Positions 7,573 through 16,798 of a stretch of DNA of 64,000 nt are shown one piece after another (position 1 is the stretch's first letter; every line of letters starts with the position of its first letter). This DNA is from Lonepinella koalarum (GTDB lineage: Bacteria; Pseudomonadota; Gammaproteobacteria; Enterobacterales; Pasteurellaceae), in assembly GCA_030525745.1 (NCBI GenBank), contig JAUNED010000006.1, positions 1-64,000 on the forward strand, written 5' to 3'. The notes below the pieces were generated by a model that saw only the letters and a list, made by a program, of their open reading frames with translations, made no database searches and had not been told where the DNA came from. The position numbers and the translations under genes are program-made.

Positions 7573-9915
7573 ATGCAACATTTTCATCTCAACACTATCA
7601 CATCAGTATTCACTACACTGCTTTTCATTTTTCCATCTGTACAAGCGAAAGCAACGAAGCAAGAACAAAATGAGACATTAAATGAAATCGTAGTATACGC
7701 TGATCAAACAATAAGCTTATCTTCCACACAAACAATTAACCAACAAAAAATCAAAACAACCCCGAGTAGTAATAATAATCTCACCGATTACCTGAAAACT
7801 CATCCTCAAATCCGTTTTGAACAAAGTGATGCAAACGGTTTACAACGAGGCGAAATAAAACCAGCCAATATTTCCATTAATGGTGCCGAGGCTAACCAAA
7901 CTGCTTATTTTGTAGACAATGTTAATATTAACAATGATTTAGGTGCAGACACTGAAATCTTTGATGGCAGTATGCAAGTCATGCCGGGAATGTCTCACCA
8001 ACAAGCCTACTTCTTTGATACTAACCTGCTTTCTTCTGTAATAGTACACGACAGTAATATTTCTGCCAGCCTAGGAGGATTTATGGGCGGTGCTGTGGTC
8101 GCTAAAACAAAACAATATAGTGGCGAAAATAAATTCCACCTCCACTATCGTCATACAGGATCCAATTGGGCGAGTTTACATGCAGATGGAAATGCTTTAA
8201 ATAAATTAAAAACTATCTTACCTGACAGTACATTACAGGCCGAATACCAACCTGTTTATAAAAAAGATTTTTTCAGTATTTCAGGTGAAACCGCATTAAC
8301 CGATAACCTCGGCTTGGTTGTAGGAATAAGCCGTCGAGCAAGCAATATCAAACAAAGTGCGTTGGTCTCCAAAGAGGGCAAACGTGACGATCAATATTAT
8401 CGTTTCCGTTCCGATAATGCATTAATCAATATGGTTTGGACACCGGATAATGATCATCGAGTTGAATTAGGTTTACGTTATTCCGATTATCAAGAAAGTA
8501 AATTCTACCCGAATACCTTAAATAACAATGTAAAAGATAACCATAAAGCACATGGTATCACCTTATCTTGGATCAAAAACTTTAATAGTGGCGTACTCAC
8601 CAATACACTGGCTTATGATAATCTTCAAGATAAACGTCGTTCAGGTTCTAGTGATGTGGAAACAATTGTGGTGACGGATGAGTTTTATAATGAACTTGCC
8701 AATTATGAAATAGGCGGTTATGGTAATAGTTTATTACGCCAAAACAATCTCCATTTTTCTTCCGAATTTGCCGTCGAATCCTTTAAAACTGCAAAGATCA
8801 ATCACGCCTTATCGGTAGGTGGTTTATATCAACGTACAGGCTATAACTTTAAACGAGAGCAAGATGTATCCGGTAAGATTACCACTATCGTTGATAACGA
8901 TCCGCCTTTTACTTTAGAAAACTTAGTAGCTAAAAAAGGCAATGTAAAAACCAATTATCAAAATATTGCACTCTACGTTGAAGACTTAATGCGTTGGAAA
9001 ACATTGGAATTCCGTGCAGGTTTACGAATTGAGCGTGATGATTACCTAAAAAATACGAATCTTGCTCCTCGCTTTGTTACAAAATGGCAAGCCTTTGATA
9101 ATACAGCTCTTAGCCTTGGTTTCAACCGTTATTACGGGCGTTCTTTTGCCTCATTAAAACTCACCGATAAAATTTTGCAACTCAATGAAAGTCCTAGTCA
9201 TCGTTATGAACAATTAGGTAAATTAAATACACCTTATGCGGATGAATTCAGCTTGGCATTACAACAATCTTGGCACAATCTTGATTTCAATTTGAAATAT
9301 ATTCATCGTAAGAACAAAAATCGCATTGTGGTTAAACGTGATAACGGCATAGATCGTTTCCAAAACGGCAATGATTATTCTGTCAATACATATAGCTTAC
9401 ATGTGCAAAACAAAAGCCCTTGGCAATTAGGTAAAAGCTATTGGCATGCAGGTGTCAGCATTGATTGGTTGGATACGAAACTTAGCGATTTAGATCGCAC
9501 TATTAACGCTAATGAAATCGTGATTCTGGACGGTCAATCCATGACTCGAGCGGAAATGCGGAAAAAAGTCAATGCAAACAATGAAGACTGGACAGCTCGT
9601 TTCAATTTAGATATATCCCTACCTGATTATGGTATTACTTGGTCTCATTTCTTATGGGTAAAAGCACCTATCAAAGGTTATGAAGAAGTGTCCGATCCTG
9701 TTTATCGCAGTATCAATCAAGGTTCCCATACCCAATGGGACAGCCGTTTACGCTGGCAACCAACCATAGCGGCTAAACATCAACCTTACATCCAGTTAGA
9801 TATATTAAACCTGCTGAACAACACTCGTAAAATCACTAAACGTAACGGCTCAGATAATTTCGGTGAATACACGCCGGGACGTGAATTTTGGCTTGAAGTA
9901 GGGTATGATTTCTAA
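7573..9915 (+). CDS. TonB-dependent outer-membrane receptor (YddB/FusA-like)
   Basis: A 780-residue outer-membrane transporter powered by TonB. A signal peptide ends near SVQA (about residue 25). It is followed by a TonB-box-like ETLNEIVVYAD, a plug domain (about 45-170, with FDTNLLSSVIVHDSNISASLGGF) and a 22-strand barrel ending in the typical C-terminal aromatic, GYDF. The ribosome site is AAGGACACC. Next to an M16 protease gene, it most resembles E. coli YddB (about 790 residues) paired with PqqL, and Fus receptors that import iron-bearing host or plant proteins for digestion. The ligand cannot be read from sequence; a siderophore or haem-protein receptor is the alternative. Confidence 0.85.
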   Translation: MQHFHLNTITSVFTTLLFIFPSVQAKATKQEQNETLNEIVVYADQTISLSSTQTINQQKIKTTPSSNNNLTDYLKTHPQIRFEQSDANGLQRGEIKPANISINGAEANQTAYFVDNVNINNDLGADTEIFDGSMQVMPGMSHQQAYFFDTNLLSSVIVHDSNISASLGGFMGGAVVAKTKQYSGENKFHLHYRHTGSNWASLHADGNALNKLKTILPDSTLQAEYQPVYKKDFFSISGETALTDNLGLVVGISRRASNIKQSALVSKEGKRDDQYYRFRSDNALINMVWTPDNDHRVELGLRYSDYQESKFYPNTLNNNVKDNHKAHGITLSWIKNFNSGVLTNTLAYDNLQDKRRSGSSDVETIVVTDEFYNELANYEIGGYGNSLLRQNNLHFSSEFAVESFKTAKINHALSVGGLYQRTGYNFKREQDVSGKITTIVDNDPPFTLENLVAKKGNVKTNYQNIALYVEDLMRWKTLEFRAGLRIERDDYLKNTNLAPRFVTKWQAFDNTALSLGFNRYYGRSFASLKLTDKILQLNESPSHRYEQLGKLNTPYADEFSLALQQSWHNLDFNLKYIHRKNKNRIVVKRDNGIDRFQNGNDYSVNTYSLHVQNKSPWQLGKSYWHAGVSIDWLDTKLSDLDRTINANEIVILDGQSMTRAEMRKKVNANNEDWTARFNLDISLPDYGITWSHFLWVKAPIKGYEEVSDPVYRSINQGSHTQWDSRLRWQPTIAAKHQPYIQLDILNLLNNTRKITKRNGSDNFGEYTPGREFWLEVGYDF

Positions 9916-9934
9916 TTCAAATATATCTTTTATC

Positions 9935-9967
9935 GACTTCTCTAATAACTTGGGAAGTCATTTTTTT
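9935..9967 (+). terminator. Weak terminator or attenuator between receptor and protease genes
   Basis: GACTTC (9935-9940) can pair with GAAGTC (9954-9959) over a 13-base loop, followed by A and seven T residues. The stem is short, so partial read-through into the protease gene is expected. Confidence 0.5.
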
Positions 9968-9986
9968 ATATTCAATAGATAAAACA

Positions 9987-12764
9987 ATGAAAAAACTGAC
10001 CGCACTTTTAGGCTACCTCCTATTGGCAAGCTGCCAAATGCCTATTTCATCAACATCATCAAAAGACTTACCTTTCCATCAGCAAATTGAACGTGGCACA
10101 TTGGAAAATGGTTTGCGTTATTTTTTACTGGAAAATACAGAACCCCAAGATCGTGTTTATATTCGCTTAGTCGTCAATGCCGGTTCACTAAATGAAGAGG
10201 ATGATCAAAAAGGCGTTGCTCATATCGTTGAACATATGGCATTTAATGGCACAAAAAGGTTCCCTAACAATCAAATTATTCAGGCATTAGAGCAACTTGG
10301 TATGCAATTTGCCCGAGATATTAACGCCTTTACGGATTTTGAAAATACCGTTTATACATTAAATTTATCTGATAATAACGAAGAAAAATTAGCCTTGGCT
10401 TTTGAGATATTACATGAGTGGATGCATAATTTAACTATCTTACCTCAAGATTTAGAAAATGAACGAGGCATTGTTCTAGAAGAATGGCGTTCCAGATTAA
10501 GTCCGCTATTACGCCTTGGAGACAAAAAAAGTGCAGTGGAAATGGCCAATTCTCTTTATGTACGACGTGATCCTATCGGTACACCGGAAAGCATTAAAAC
10601 AGTCCCAACGGAACGGGTAAGAGACTTTTATGAAAAATGGTATCGCCCTGATAACATGTCATTAATTATTGTAGGCGATTTTAATAAAACCAAAGTGCGG
10701 TCACTTTTGCGAGAAAAATTGGCTCAATCCCCCAAAAAACAATCAGTCAAAGAATTACCAAAAACAGATTACCGTATTCCACTTGTTAATGAATGGAGAA
10801 TGGCAACCATCTCCGAAAAAGCAGCGGATTATCGTACACTGGATTTCAGTTTCAGCAAAATTTATCATGAAGATAATAGCATTGAACGCTATAAACAGGA
10901 TGTTATCACTCAAGTGGCGATGAATTTAGTCAATGCCCGTTTACAAGAATGGGAAAAACAACATCCACGTTTAATAAACAGCGCTACCTTCTACCAAACT
11001 CATCTAGGGCGTGAAACCCTGCAATATATTTTTTCCTTACAGCTCGATCAAACACAATATCAAACGGCATTACAAGAACTCTTTAAATTTATCGCTCAAA
11101 TTCACCAAAACGGTTTTACCGAACAAGAATTTAAGCAAGAAATAGAGCGTCTACATGCTTTTAATCAACGCAAATCTGAATTGAAATTAGGTAGCTTGAA
11201 ACTAGCCAACGATCTCATGACGGTATCCGTGATGAAAAAACCGTTTTTTCTCAGCCAAACTCAAGAATATGAATTAAATCAGCACATCCTTAATCAAATC
11301 AACCCATCTGAGGTAAAAGAAGCCTTTGAGCAGATCCTTGAATTAGACGCAAAATTAATCTTGATCACACAACCTGAAAACAAACCTTTAGGCTTTACTT
11401 TGACAGAAGTAAAAGCATGGTGGCAATCTTATTTAAGCCGATATCATACTGAATGGAAAAGTTCAAATGAGAAGAAAGCTCTTCCAGCCTTAACCTTGCC
11501 TCTTGGCAAAATTCAGCAACAAACACATTTAGATCGTGGAAATATTGATGAAATGATACTGAGCAATGGCAGTAAATTAATCTATCACTACAGCGATAAA
11601 CAACCCAATCAAGTGTATTTCAAAGCCGTAACGCAAGGCGGATATAAATCAATCCCTGTAAAGGATTTTCATTCATTACGCTCTGCAGTAAAAGTAATTG
11701 ATGAGAGTGGTATCGGCAATTTTTCTCAACAAGAACTTAACAATATGTTTAGTCAATCGCCTCTTGGCATTTCCACAACACTGGAGGAATATCATCAAGG
11801 CTTTTTAGGTGCTGCCAAAGCAACTGATTTATCACAGCTCCTTACCCTCTTTCATTTAAAATTAAATGATATCAACATAGATGAAAATAGCCTTTACAAA
11901 TATAAAAAAGAAAGTTTGGAATACCTAAATAAAAAAGATAAAGAAAATGAATTTGCCCGCTTAATCGCCCAATCTCGCCAGCCACAAGGAGAAACTGTAT
12001 ATAGTCAAAAAGCAGAACATATTCAATCGCTTACAACAGATAATATGCGCCGTTTATATCAGCACTATATTCAAAATAAAACCGATTTTACTTATTTTAT
12101 CGTCGGCGATATTGAAAAATCCCAAGTTATTGCTTTGGCAGAAAAATATTTGGCAGGAATGGAAACCAAAAAACAACCTCGCCAAGCTTATACCGACAAA
12201 ACAATCACGCCCAAAGAGCGGTTGATTTTGCGCGGATTTAATGAACCACGAGCAGAAATAGAACTCTATTTATTAGCCGACAACCAACCTTGGAAAGCAG
12301 AACACACATACCTGTTTGACATTCTCGCAGAGATTATTCAGGAAAAATTACGCTTAGTATTACGAGAACAAGAAAGCGGTATTTACTCAGCGAATGCTTC
12401 CATTTTTCAAGAGCCTGAAATCAATCAAATTGAAGGAAGGATCAGTTTCAGTGCATCGCCAAAGCGGGTAGAAAACTTGCTTAAGCTGACACATCAAATT
12501 TTAGATGAATTCCTTGAAAAAGGGGTCGATGAAACCATGTTGGCTAAAAAAATCGGTGAGAAACATCGTCAAATCAAACAATATTATGACAGTTTAACCG
12601 GCGTATTACTCATGTTAGAACACAGTTACCTTTATGCCGGCAATTCAGATTTAGTCTATCTTTACCAAAGATTAGAACAAGACGTCACTCAAGAAAAAAT
12701 CCAGCAATTAATGAAATTACTGTTAAAAAAAGAAAACCGCTTTGAAGCTGTTTTGACCCAGTAA
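9987..12764 (+). CDS. pqqL: M16 zinc metalloprotease, PqqL/FusC-like lipoprotein
   Basis: A 925-residue two-lobed pitrilysin-family protease. The inverted zinc motif HxxEH is seen as HIVEH at residues 79-83, and the distal acidic ligand region ERGIVLEEWR at about 157-166. Both repeats of the family are present (a second peptidase-like half from about 530). The N-terminus LLLASC is a lipobox, so the enzyme should be a periplasm-facing lipoprotein anchored at Cys16. It lies 71 bases behind a TonB-dependent receptor, the arrangement of yddB-pqqL and fusA-fusC, where the protease cuts an imported iron protein in the periplasm. The substrate here is unknown. Confidence 0.85.
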   Translation: MKKLTALLGYLLLASCQMPISSTSSKDLPFHQQIERGTLENGLRYFLLENTEPQDRVYIRLVVNAGSLNEEDDQKGVAHIVEHMAFNGTKRFPNNQIIQALEQLGMQFARDINAFTDFENTVYTLNLSDNNEEKLALAFEILHEWMHNLTILPQDLENERGIVLEEWRSRLSPLLRLGDKKSAVEMANSLYVRRDPIGTPESIKTVPTERVRDFYEKWYRPDNMSLIIVGDFNKTKVRSLLREKLAQSPKKQSVKELPKTDYRIPLVNEWRMATISEKAADYRTLDFSFSKIYHEDNSIERYKQDVITQVAMNLVNARLQEWEKQHPRLINSATFYQTHLGRETLQYIFSLQLDQTQYQTALQELFKFIAQIHQNGFTEQEFKQEIERLHAFNQRKSELKLGSLKLANDLMTVSVMKKPFFLSQTQEYELNQHILNQINPSEVKEAFEQILELDAKLILITQPENKPLGFTLTEVKAWWQSYLSRYHTEWKSSNEKKALPALTLPLGKIQQQTHLDRGNIDEMILSNGSKLIYHYSDKQPNQVYFKAVTQGGYKSIPVKDFHSLRSAVKVIDESGIGNFSQQELNNMFSQSPLGISTTLEEYHQGFLGAAKATDLSQLLTLFHLKLNDINIDENSLYKYKKESLEYLNKKDKENEFARLIAQSRQPQGETVYSQKAEHIQSLTTDNMRRLYQHYIQNKTDFTYFIVGDIEKSQVIALAEKYLAGMETKKQPRQAYTDKTITPKERLILRGFNEPRAEIELYLLADNQPWKAEHTYLFDILAEIIQEKLRLVLREQESGIYSANASIFQEPEINQIEGRISFSASPKRVENLLKLTHQILDEFLEKGVDETMLAKKIGEKHRQIKQYYDSLTGVLLMLEHSYLYAGNSDLVYLYQRLEQDVTQEKIQQLMKLLLKKENRFEAVLTQ

Positions 12765-12783
12765 TCAAAACTCAATAAAAATC

Positions 12784-12820
12784 AACCGCACTTTTAATTT
12801 TTCTGACTAAAAGTGCGGTT
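12784..12820. terminator. Bidirectional terminator made from an inverted uptake-signal pair
   Basis: AACCGCACTTTTA (12784-12796) and TAAAAGTGCGGTT (12808-12820) form a 13-bp stem between two convergent genes (pqqL-like on plus, CAP-domain gene on minus). Each arm contains the DNA uptake signal AAGTGCGGT. Confidence 0.85.
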
Positions 12821-12841
12821 AATTATATAGGTATTTTAAAA

Positions 12842-13300
12842 TTATTCTTTTGGCGTGCCAAAAACTTGTACCCAATAAACGCCATATTGCGCCATTCCCA
12901 ATTCTTTTAAATCAGGATTCATCATATTGGCACAATGTCCTGGACTTTTTAACCAACGATCGATGGCTCTTTGTGCATTATTACTCCCTTTATGAATATT
13001 TTCTGCCGCAGTAGAATATTCATATCCTTCATCTTCCATGCGATCAAAAGGGTCGCGTCCATCTAAACCATCGTGGTCAAAATAATTTTTTTCTGCCATA
13101 TCTTTGGCGTGTTTTTCTGCAGCTAATTGAAGCATATTATTTAATTTTAACGGAGGTGCTGCCGAAAAATGTTCATTACCACACAAACGTGCTTGGCTAC
13201 GGGCTTGATTAACCAGTTGTAACATTTGTTCTTGAGTCTCTGCAAAAGAGGCAGTGCTAACAACATATAACCCCGTAATCAACATATTGATTCTTTTCAT
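12842..13300 (-). CDS. Secreted CAP-domain (SCP/YkwD-like) protein
   Basis: A 152-residue protein with a signal peptide ending ASFA at about residue 20 and a single CAP/SCP domain. Visible landmarks are LVNQARSQARLCG, LQLAAEKHAKDMAEKN, YFDHDG, AAENIHKG and SPGHCANMMNPDLKELGMA. The two His and two Glu residues that make the CAP cavity appear to be present, and the Cys in RLCG and GHCAN could form a disulfide. Bacterial CAP proteins of this type have no firm biochemical role. It lies directly downstream (22 bases) of a VanY-type peptidase gene, so a cell-envelope task is plausible. Confidence 0.85.
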   Translation of the reverse strand: MKRINMLITGLYVVSTASFAETQEQMLQLVNQARSQARLCGNEHFSAAPPLKLNNMLQLAAEKHAKDMAEKNYFDHDGLDGRDPFDRMEDEGYEYSTAAENIHKGSNNAQRAIDRWLKSPGHCANMMNPDLKELGMAQYGVYWVQVFGTPKE

Positions 13301-13322
13301 AAAATCACCTTATAGATAAAAT

Positions 13323-13988
13323 TTATTGTCTCTGCCACTGTGATTTCGGCAATCTATAACATTCGGCATTCGCAAGTAACGCTTTTGCCTGCTCATCGCC
13401 AACATATTTCCAATGCCAAGGCTCTACAGAAATACCTGTTATTTTAGAATTTATTTCCGTAAAAGTTTGAACAAAACCATATTTTCCGGCATTTTCAACC
13501 AACCATTGATAGGTATTGGAGCCTGAAAAACCGGAATTAATCGGGTAAAAATCAATTGCTAAACCGGTATGATGCTCCGAAAAACCTGATGCGGCAGAGA
13601 AAAAATAGATTTGCTTCGCCGCTAGACCTTTATTTTGTTTGCGTTGAATAATGTTGTGCTGCGCTTTTATTGAACGAAATGCAGAAACAATTTTTAATTG
13701 TACTCCTTGAGATCTTGCATCTATTATCATTTGTTGTAAAGCTTTGCTCATAATTTTATGTACTTTATACCCCTGAACCTGAACCAGGTCATTACTCGAG
13801 GCTTCTGGAAACTGAAAATGATAAATTCCCACTTTGGCTGCCTCTGCACTATATTCACAATTCGGCATATTCTGATTTATCCCAGCAATAGATAAGGGGA
13901 CTGATTTTCCATGATTGATGGCTATTTGAGAGCAAGCTGTTAAACATAGACTTAATAATATAAGCCATAATTTATTTAAACAATACAT
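13323..13988 (-). CDS. VanY-type D-Ala-D-Ala carboxypeptidase lipoprotein (peptidase M15B)
   Basis: A 221-residue lipoprotein with lipobox LTAC at about residues 16-19. The M15B zinc site is visible as SEHHTGLAIDF (His and Asp ligands) and EPWHWKYVG (catalytic Glu and third His), with SAFRSIKAQHNII upstream as in VanY/YcdD-type enzymes. It should trim the terminal D-alanine from peptidoglycan stems in the periplasm. It is probably co-transcribed with the CAP-domain gene. Nothing suggests vancomycin resistance, as no vanH, vanA or vanX genes are nearby. Confidence 0.88.
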   Translation of the reverse strand: MYCLNKLWLILLSLCLTACSQIAINHGKSVPLSIAGINQNMPNCEYSAEAAKVGIYHFQFPEASSNDLVQVQGYKVHKIMSKALQQMIIDARSQGVQLKIVSAFRSIKAQHNIIQRKQNKGLAAKQIYFFSAASGFSEHHTGLAIDFYPINSGFSGSNTYQWLVENAGKYGFVQTFTEINSKITGISVEPWHWKYVGDEQAKALLANAECYRLPKSQWQRQ

Positions 13989-14040
13989 AGTGGATAAATT
14001 ATTTTAGATATGAAAGCGTTGTGTCATAACCACACAAATA

Positions 14041-14457
14041 TTATAAAACCTGAGGAAAACCTAATTTTCCCTGATTTTCTGTTTTCATTTCTAAAAACGG
14101 ACAAGCCAAGGAATCTCTAATAGCAATCTTTCCTGCATATTTCAGTTCTTTCATATAATGTTTCCACATAGCCTTATTCGCCTGATCCAATTCTGCTTTT
14201 TTATCTAATGCCATTGTAGCTACTTTAAGGAAATCTAAAATTTCCTGATAATCATTGCAATCGGCATCTTCTATAAAAAGTTTGGCATTTTTCCAATCAA
14301 AATGTACAGTTTTCTTTAATGATTTAGAAAGTACTTGATTGATAGATGACTCCCGCTTTTGCATACTGAATTCCTTTTCATTAGAAAAGGAGTTAGAGTT
14401 ATCTGCCCAAATAGCAGAAGATATACATAAACACAATATAAAAAATATTCTTTTCAT
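14041..14457 (-). CDS. Secreted protein of unknown function
   Basis: A 138-residue protein with a clear signal peptide (hydrophobic residues 5-17, cleavage after IWA near 18). The mature part is charged, contains two Cys residues (DCNDYQEIL and ACPFLEM) that could pair, and looks mostly helical. I recognise no family. It lies 32 bases behind the coiled-coil membrane protein gene, so the two probably share a transcript. It starts the least recognisable stretch of the window, with low GC and genes lacking known homologues. Confidence 0.6.
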   Translation of the reverse strand: MKRIFFILCLCISSAIWADNSNSFSNEKEFSMQKRESSINQVLSKSLKKTVHFDWKNAKLFIEDADCNDYQEILDFLKVATMALDKKAELDQANKAMWKHYMKELKYAGKIAIRDSLACPFLEMKTENQGKLGFPQVL

Positions 14458-14489
14458 TAGTACGCCCTTTTATTCTTGATAATCCTTTC

Positions 14490-15725
14490 TTACCTAGAGA
14501 AATATCTCGCTTGATCTGCTTGAAATTTTGCTTGATCTGCTTGAGCTTTGGCTTGCTGAGCTCGAAATCTGGCATTATCTGCTTCAAGCCGTGCTTTATC
14601 AGCCATATAGCGAGCTTCATTTGCCTCTCTTCTGGCTTCTTTAGCTTCTTCTCTTGCAAGTTCTGCCTCATAGCGTAAATTATCTTGCTCTCGCTTTACT
14701 TGTTCCTGATGATGTTGAACTTCTAAATAGCGTAATGCTTCGCTATAAGTTTCCACATAATTTTTTTCAAGGAAATAAATCACAGAATTGATATGCTTTA
14801 ATCGCAATGCGGATTGTTGATAATCTTCTGTTTTCCACATACCTTCGTTAGGGAAAAAATTAATTGCTTCAATATATAGATCTTGATTAGTTAAATTTTG
14901 ATATTCATCATAAGTTTTCTGTAATTGTGGTTTAAGCAATTCAATCTGTTCTTTTGCATTTGCAATTGCATCTAATGCTTTTTGTCTTGTCTGATTTTCA
15001 ATTTCTTCATAATCCTTTTCATAAGGCCCGAAACGCATTTTTGAGGATGTAAATAGTAAAATTACAGCTAAGCCGAGAAAAAATGCAATTAGTGATATTG
15101 GTGAAGTTAAATACGATATTGTAGGCAAAATAATATCCAATACACTTACATTACTAAATCCAAGAAAAAATCGATCTAATAAACTCCAATGAAACAATAA
15201 AGAGATTAAAATATATACTGAAAGAGTAATATAACCCAAACGACTTTCTCTAGGCCCCATTATATAAATTGTTTTCTCCCCAAATAAGTCATGAAGTTCA
15301 AACTTCATTTTGGGATTGGTTAAAAGAGAAGTTGCTGAAAATAAAATAAAACAAAGAACAATCAAAAAATCTCGCTCAATATAACTATTAACATAAGCAA
15401 CACTAGGTTTGATATTATATAAATAAGATCCTAATGCTCCATCTATGGATACTAAAACAGATAAAGAAAACACAGAATATAAAAAATAATGAATTAACGT
15501 AGTTATACGATATCTTTTAATGTCTCTTAAAATAGATTCTTTACTTATCTTTTCTTTATTTCGTAAAAACTCAATATCTTTCTCTGACTTTTCAATCTCT
15601 GCTTTATATTTTTCAATCGCAGAAAAATCAGTTACATACTCATCTTCTTTCTGATAAGCATCTTGTAATATATCTCTATATAAAGTCAAATTCTCAACCA
15701 CTTGTTCTTTATTTTTATTATTCAT
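14490..15725 (-). CDS. Multi-pass membrane protein with a C-terminal heptad-repeat coiled coil
   Basis: A 411-residue protein I cannot assign to a family. An N-terminal charged, coiled-coil-prone segment (about 1-70) is followed by about four hydrophobic helices (about 72-95, 120-140, 165-185 and 200-225), a helical linker, and a tail of about eight consecutive 7-residue repeats with Ala at fixed positions. Examples are NARFRAQ, QAKAQAD and QAKFQAD. The pattern x-A-[RK]-x-x-A-[DNQ] predicts a long amphipathic helix or trimeric coiled coil. A scaffold or tether at the inner membrane is possible but unproven. The following secreted-protein gene is close enough to be co-transcribed. Confidence 0.65.
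   Translation of the reverse strand: MNNKNKEQVVENLTLYRDILQDAYQKEDEYVTDFSAIEKYKAEIEKSEKDIEFLRNKEKISKESILRDIKRYRITTLIHYFLYSVFSLSVLVSIDGALGSYLYNIKPSVAYVNSYIERDFLIVLCFILFSATSLLTNPKMKFELHDLFGEKTIYIMGPRESRLGYITLSVYILISLLFHWSLLDRFFLGFSNVSVLDIILPTISYLTSPISLIAFFLGLAVILLFTSSKMRFGPYEKDYEEIENQTRQKALDAIANAKEQIELLKPQLQKTYDEYQNLTNQDLYIEAINFFPNEGMWKTEDYQQSALRLKHINSVIYFLEKNYVETYSEALRYLEVQHHQEQVKREQDNLRYEAELAREEAKEARREANEARYMADKARLEADNARFRAQQAKAQADQAKFQADQARYFSR
14493..14660 (-). repeat. Degenerate 21-base tandem repeats encoding Ala-rich heptads
   Basis: About eight units of 21 bases encode the C-terminal heptads of the membrane protein, each with the pattern x-A-[RK]-x-x-A-[DNQ]. DNA copies such as the CTTGATCTGCTTGAA-like units on the plus strand are similar but not identical, so unit number could vary between strains. 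Confidence 0.7.
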
Positions 15726-15751
15726 TTTAATTCTCCACTAAAATCTAGATA

Positions 15752-15775
15752 AAAAGGCTGCATAAACAGCCTTTA
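15752..15775 (-). terminator. Terminator of the DUF4870-like gene
   Basis: AAAGGCTG (15754-15761) pairs with CAGCCTTT (15768-15775) with a 6-base loop. On the minus strand the stem ends in a T-run. It separates the DUF4870-like gene from the coiled-coil protein gene. Confidence 0.75.
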
Positions 15776-15791
15776 TAATCTTTATCTTTAA

Positions 15792-16142
15792 TTAAAATAA
15801 CCAACCGGTTGGATTGACTGCTTGGTCGCCGTGTAATTTCACTAAACCGACAACAACTCTAACTACAAACCATAATCCGGCAACAATTAAGACAATTAAG
15901 CCAATACCAATGAACATAGTGAGGACGCTAAGTAAGCCTAAGATCAAACTGATCCAAAATGTTCTAATTAAGAACGTACAATGATCGGCATAAATTGTTC
16001 CTTGAACATCTTTACGTTTGACATAAGCAATAATTAACCCAATCAAACTTGGGATACCGGCAAAAATAATACTTAAAATATAACAAATATAAGCCACATA
16101 AAGCATTTGTTTATCTTTTTGAGTTGTCATTTGGTTTTCCAT
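15792..16142 (-). CDS. Small DUF4870-like membrane protein
   Basis: A 116-residue protein with three to four hydrophobic segments (LYVAYICYILSIIFAGIPSLIG, TFWISLILGLLSVLTMF, IGLIVLIVAGLWFVVRVVVG). The short DHCTFLIRTFW segment between helices fits the DUF4870 family of unknown function. An AAGGAAAAG site supports the start at 16142; an in-frame ATG four codons later is possible. It has its own terminator at 15752-15775 and its neighbours are also membrane or secreted proteins. No enzymatic motif is visible. Confidence 0.75.
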   Translation of the reverse strand: MENQMTTQKDKQMLYVAYICYILSIIFAGIPSLIGLIIAYVKRKDVQGTIYADHCTFLIRTFWISLILGLLSVLTMFIGIGLIVLIVAGLWFVVRVVVGLVKLHGDQAVNPTGWLF

Positions 16143-16274
16143 TTTTCTTTTCCTTATTCATAATTGAGTAGTTATATCATCCAGAAAATTTATGGCTTAA
16201 TTAAAAGCCAATTTAACTAGACATAACTTGCCTAAATAGTAAATGGTGAATAAATTTCAGATTCTGTAAGATGA

Positions 16275-16739
16275 TTAATAACAGACATTGGATTTATAGG
16301 CAACGTTGGTATATTGTCCATCTTGGATAGTCATTTGATTATTCGATTTTTTGACATTAAAGTAGCTTTTTTCTTTATCTAATGCTTTATACACTGCTCC
16401 TTTTAAGCCTTTCTTTTCTCTTTCATCCATCTTATCTATATCAAGTCCATAATTAGTCCATTCAATGACTCCGGATAATTCATTATTTGTATTTTTTTCA
16501 ATAGATAAAAATTTACCAATGGCATACTCAGCGGAATTGCCGGTATAGTATTTAATTTTATTTTTCTGAATATAATAAAATGGCGAACTATCCATATCAA
16601 ATCCATAACATCCCTGTAAATTAGATGAAATAGTCGCTTTTTGAGGTTTAGTATTAGGCTTATCCATAGCTTGAGATGGTGCAACATAGCCCATCAATAA
16701 TGCAGTTGAAATAACGACTGTAGAAAATAATTTACGCAT
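16275..16739 (-). CDS. Secreted protein of unknown function
   Basis: A 154-residue protein with a signal peptide (cleavage after SQA near residue 24). The mature domain has Cys residues near both ends (LQGCYGFDMD and KSNVCY at the C-terminus) that may form a disulfide closing a small beta-rich domain. It contains a FYYIQKNKIKYYTG segment. I do not recognise the family. The start is backed by an AAGGAGC-type ribosome site. It lies in a run of small exported proteins between 12.8 and 17.1 kb. Confidence 0.65.
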   Translation of the reverse strand: MRKLFSTVVISTALLMGYVAPSQAMDKPNTKPQKATISSNLQGCYGFDMDSSPFYYIQKNKIKYYTGNSAEYAIGKFLSIEKNTNNELSGVIEWTNYGLDIDKMDEREKKGLKGAVYKALDKEKSYFNVKKSNNQMTIQDGQYTNVAYKSNVCY

Positions 16740-16798
16740 TGAATTGCTCCTTGTTTATTAAGAAATTTTTGTAAAACTGTAATGAAAGAAATGGCAGA

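Noticed and set aside
13323..13988. Vancomycin resistance gene vanY
   Set aside because: Only the M15B peptidase family is shared; no vanHAX genes are present and the organism is Gram-negative.
14493..14660. CRISPR array suggested by regular spacing of similar units
   Set aside because: Units are contiguous 21-base coding repeats without unique spacers and without cas genes.
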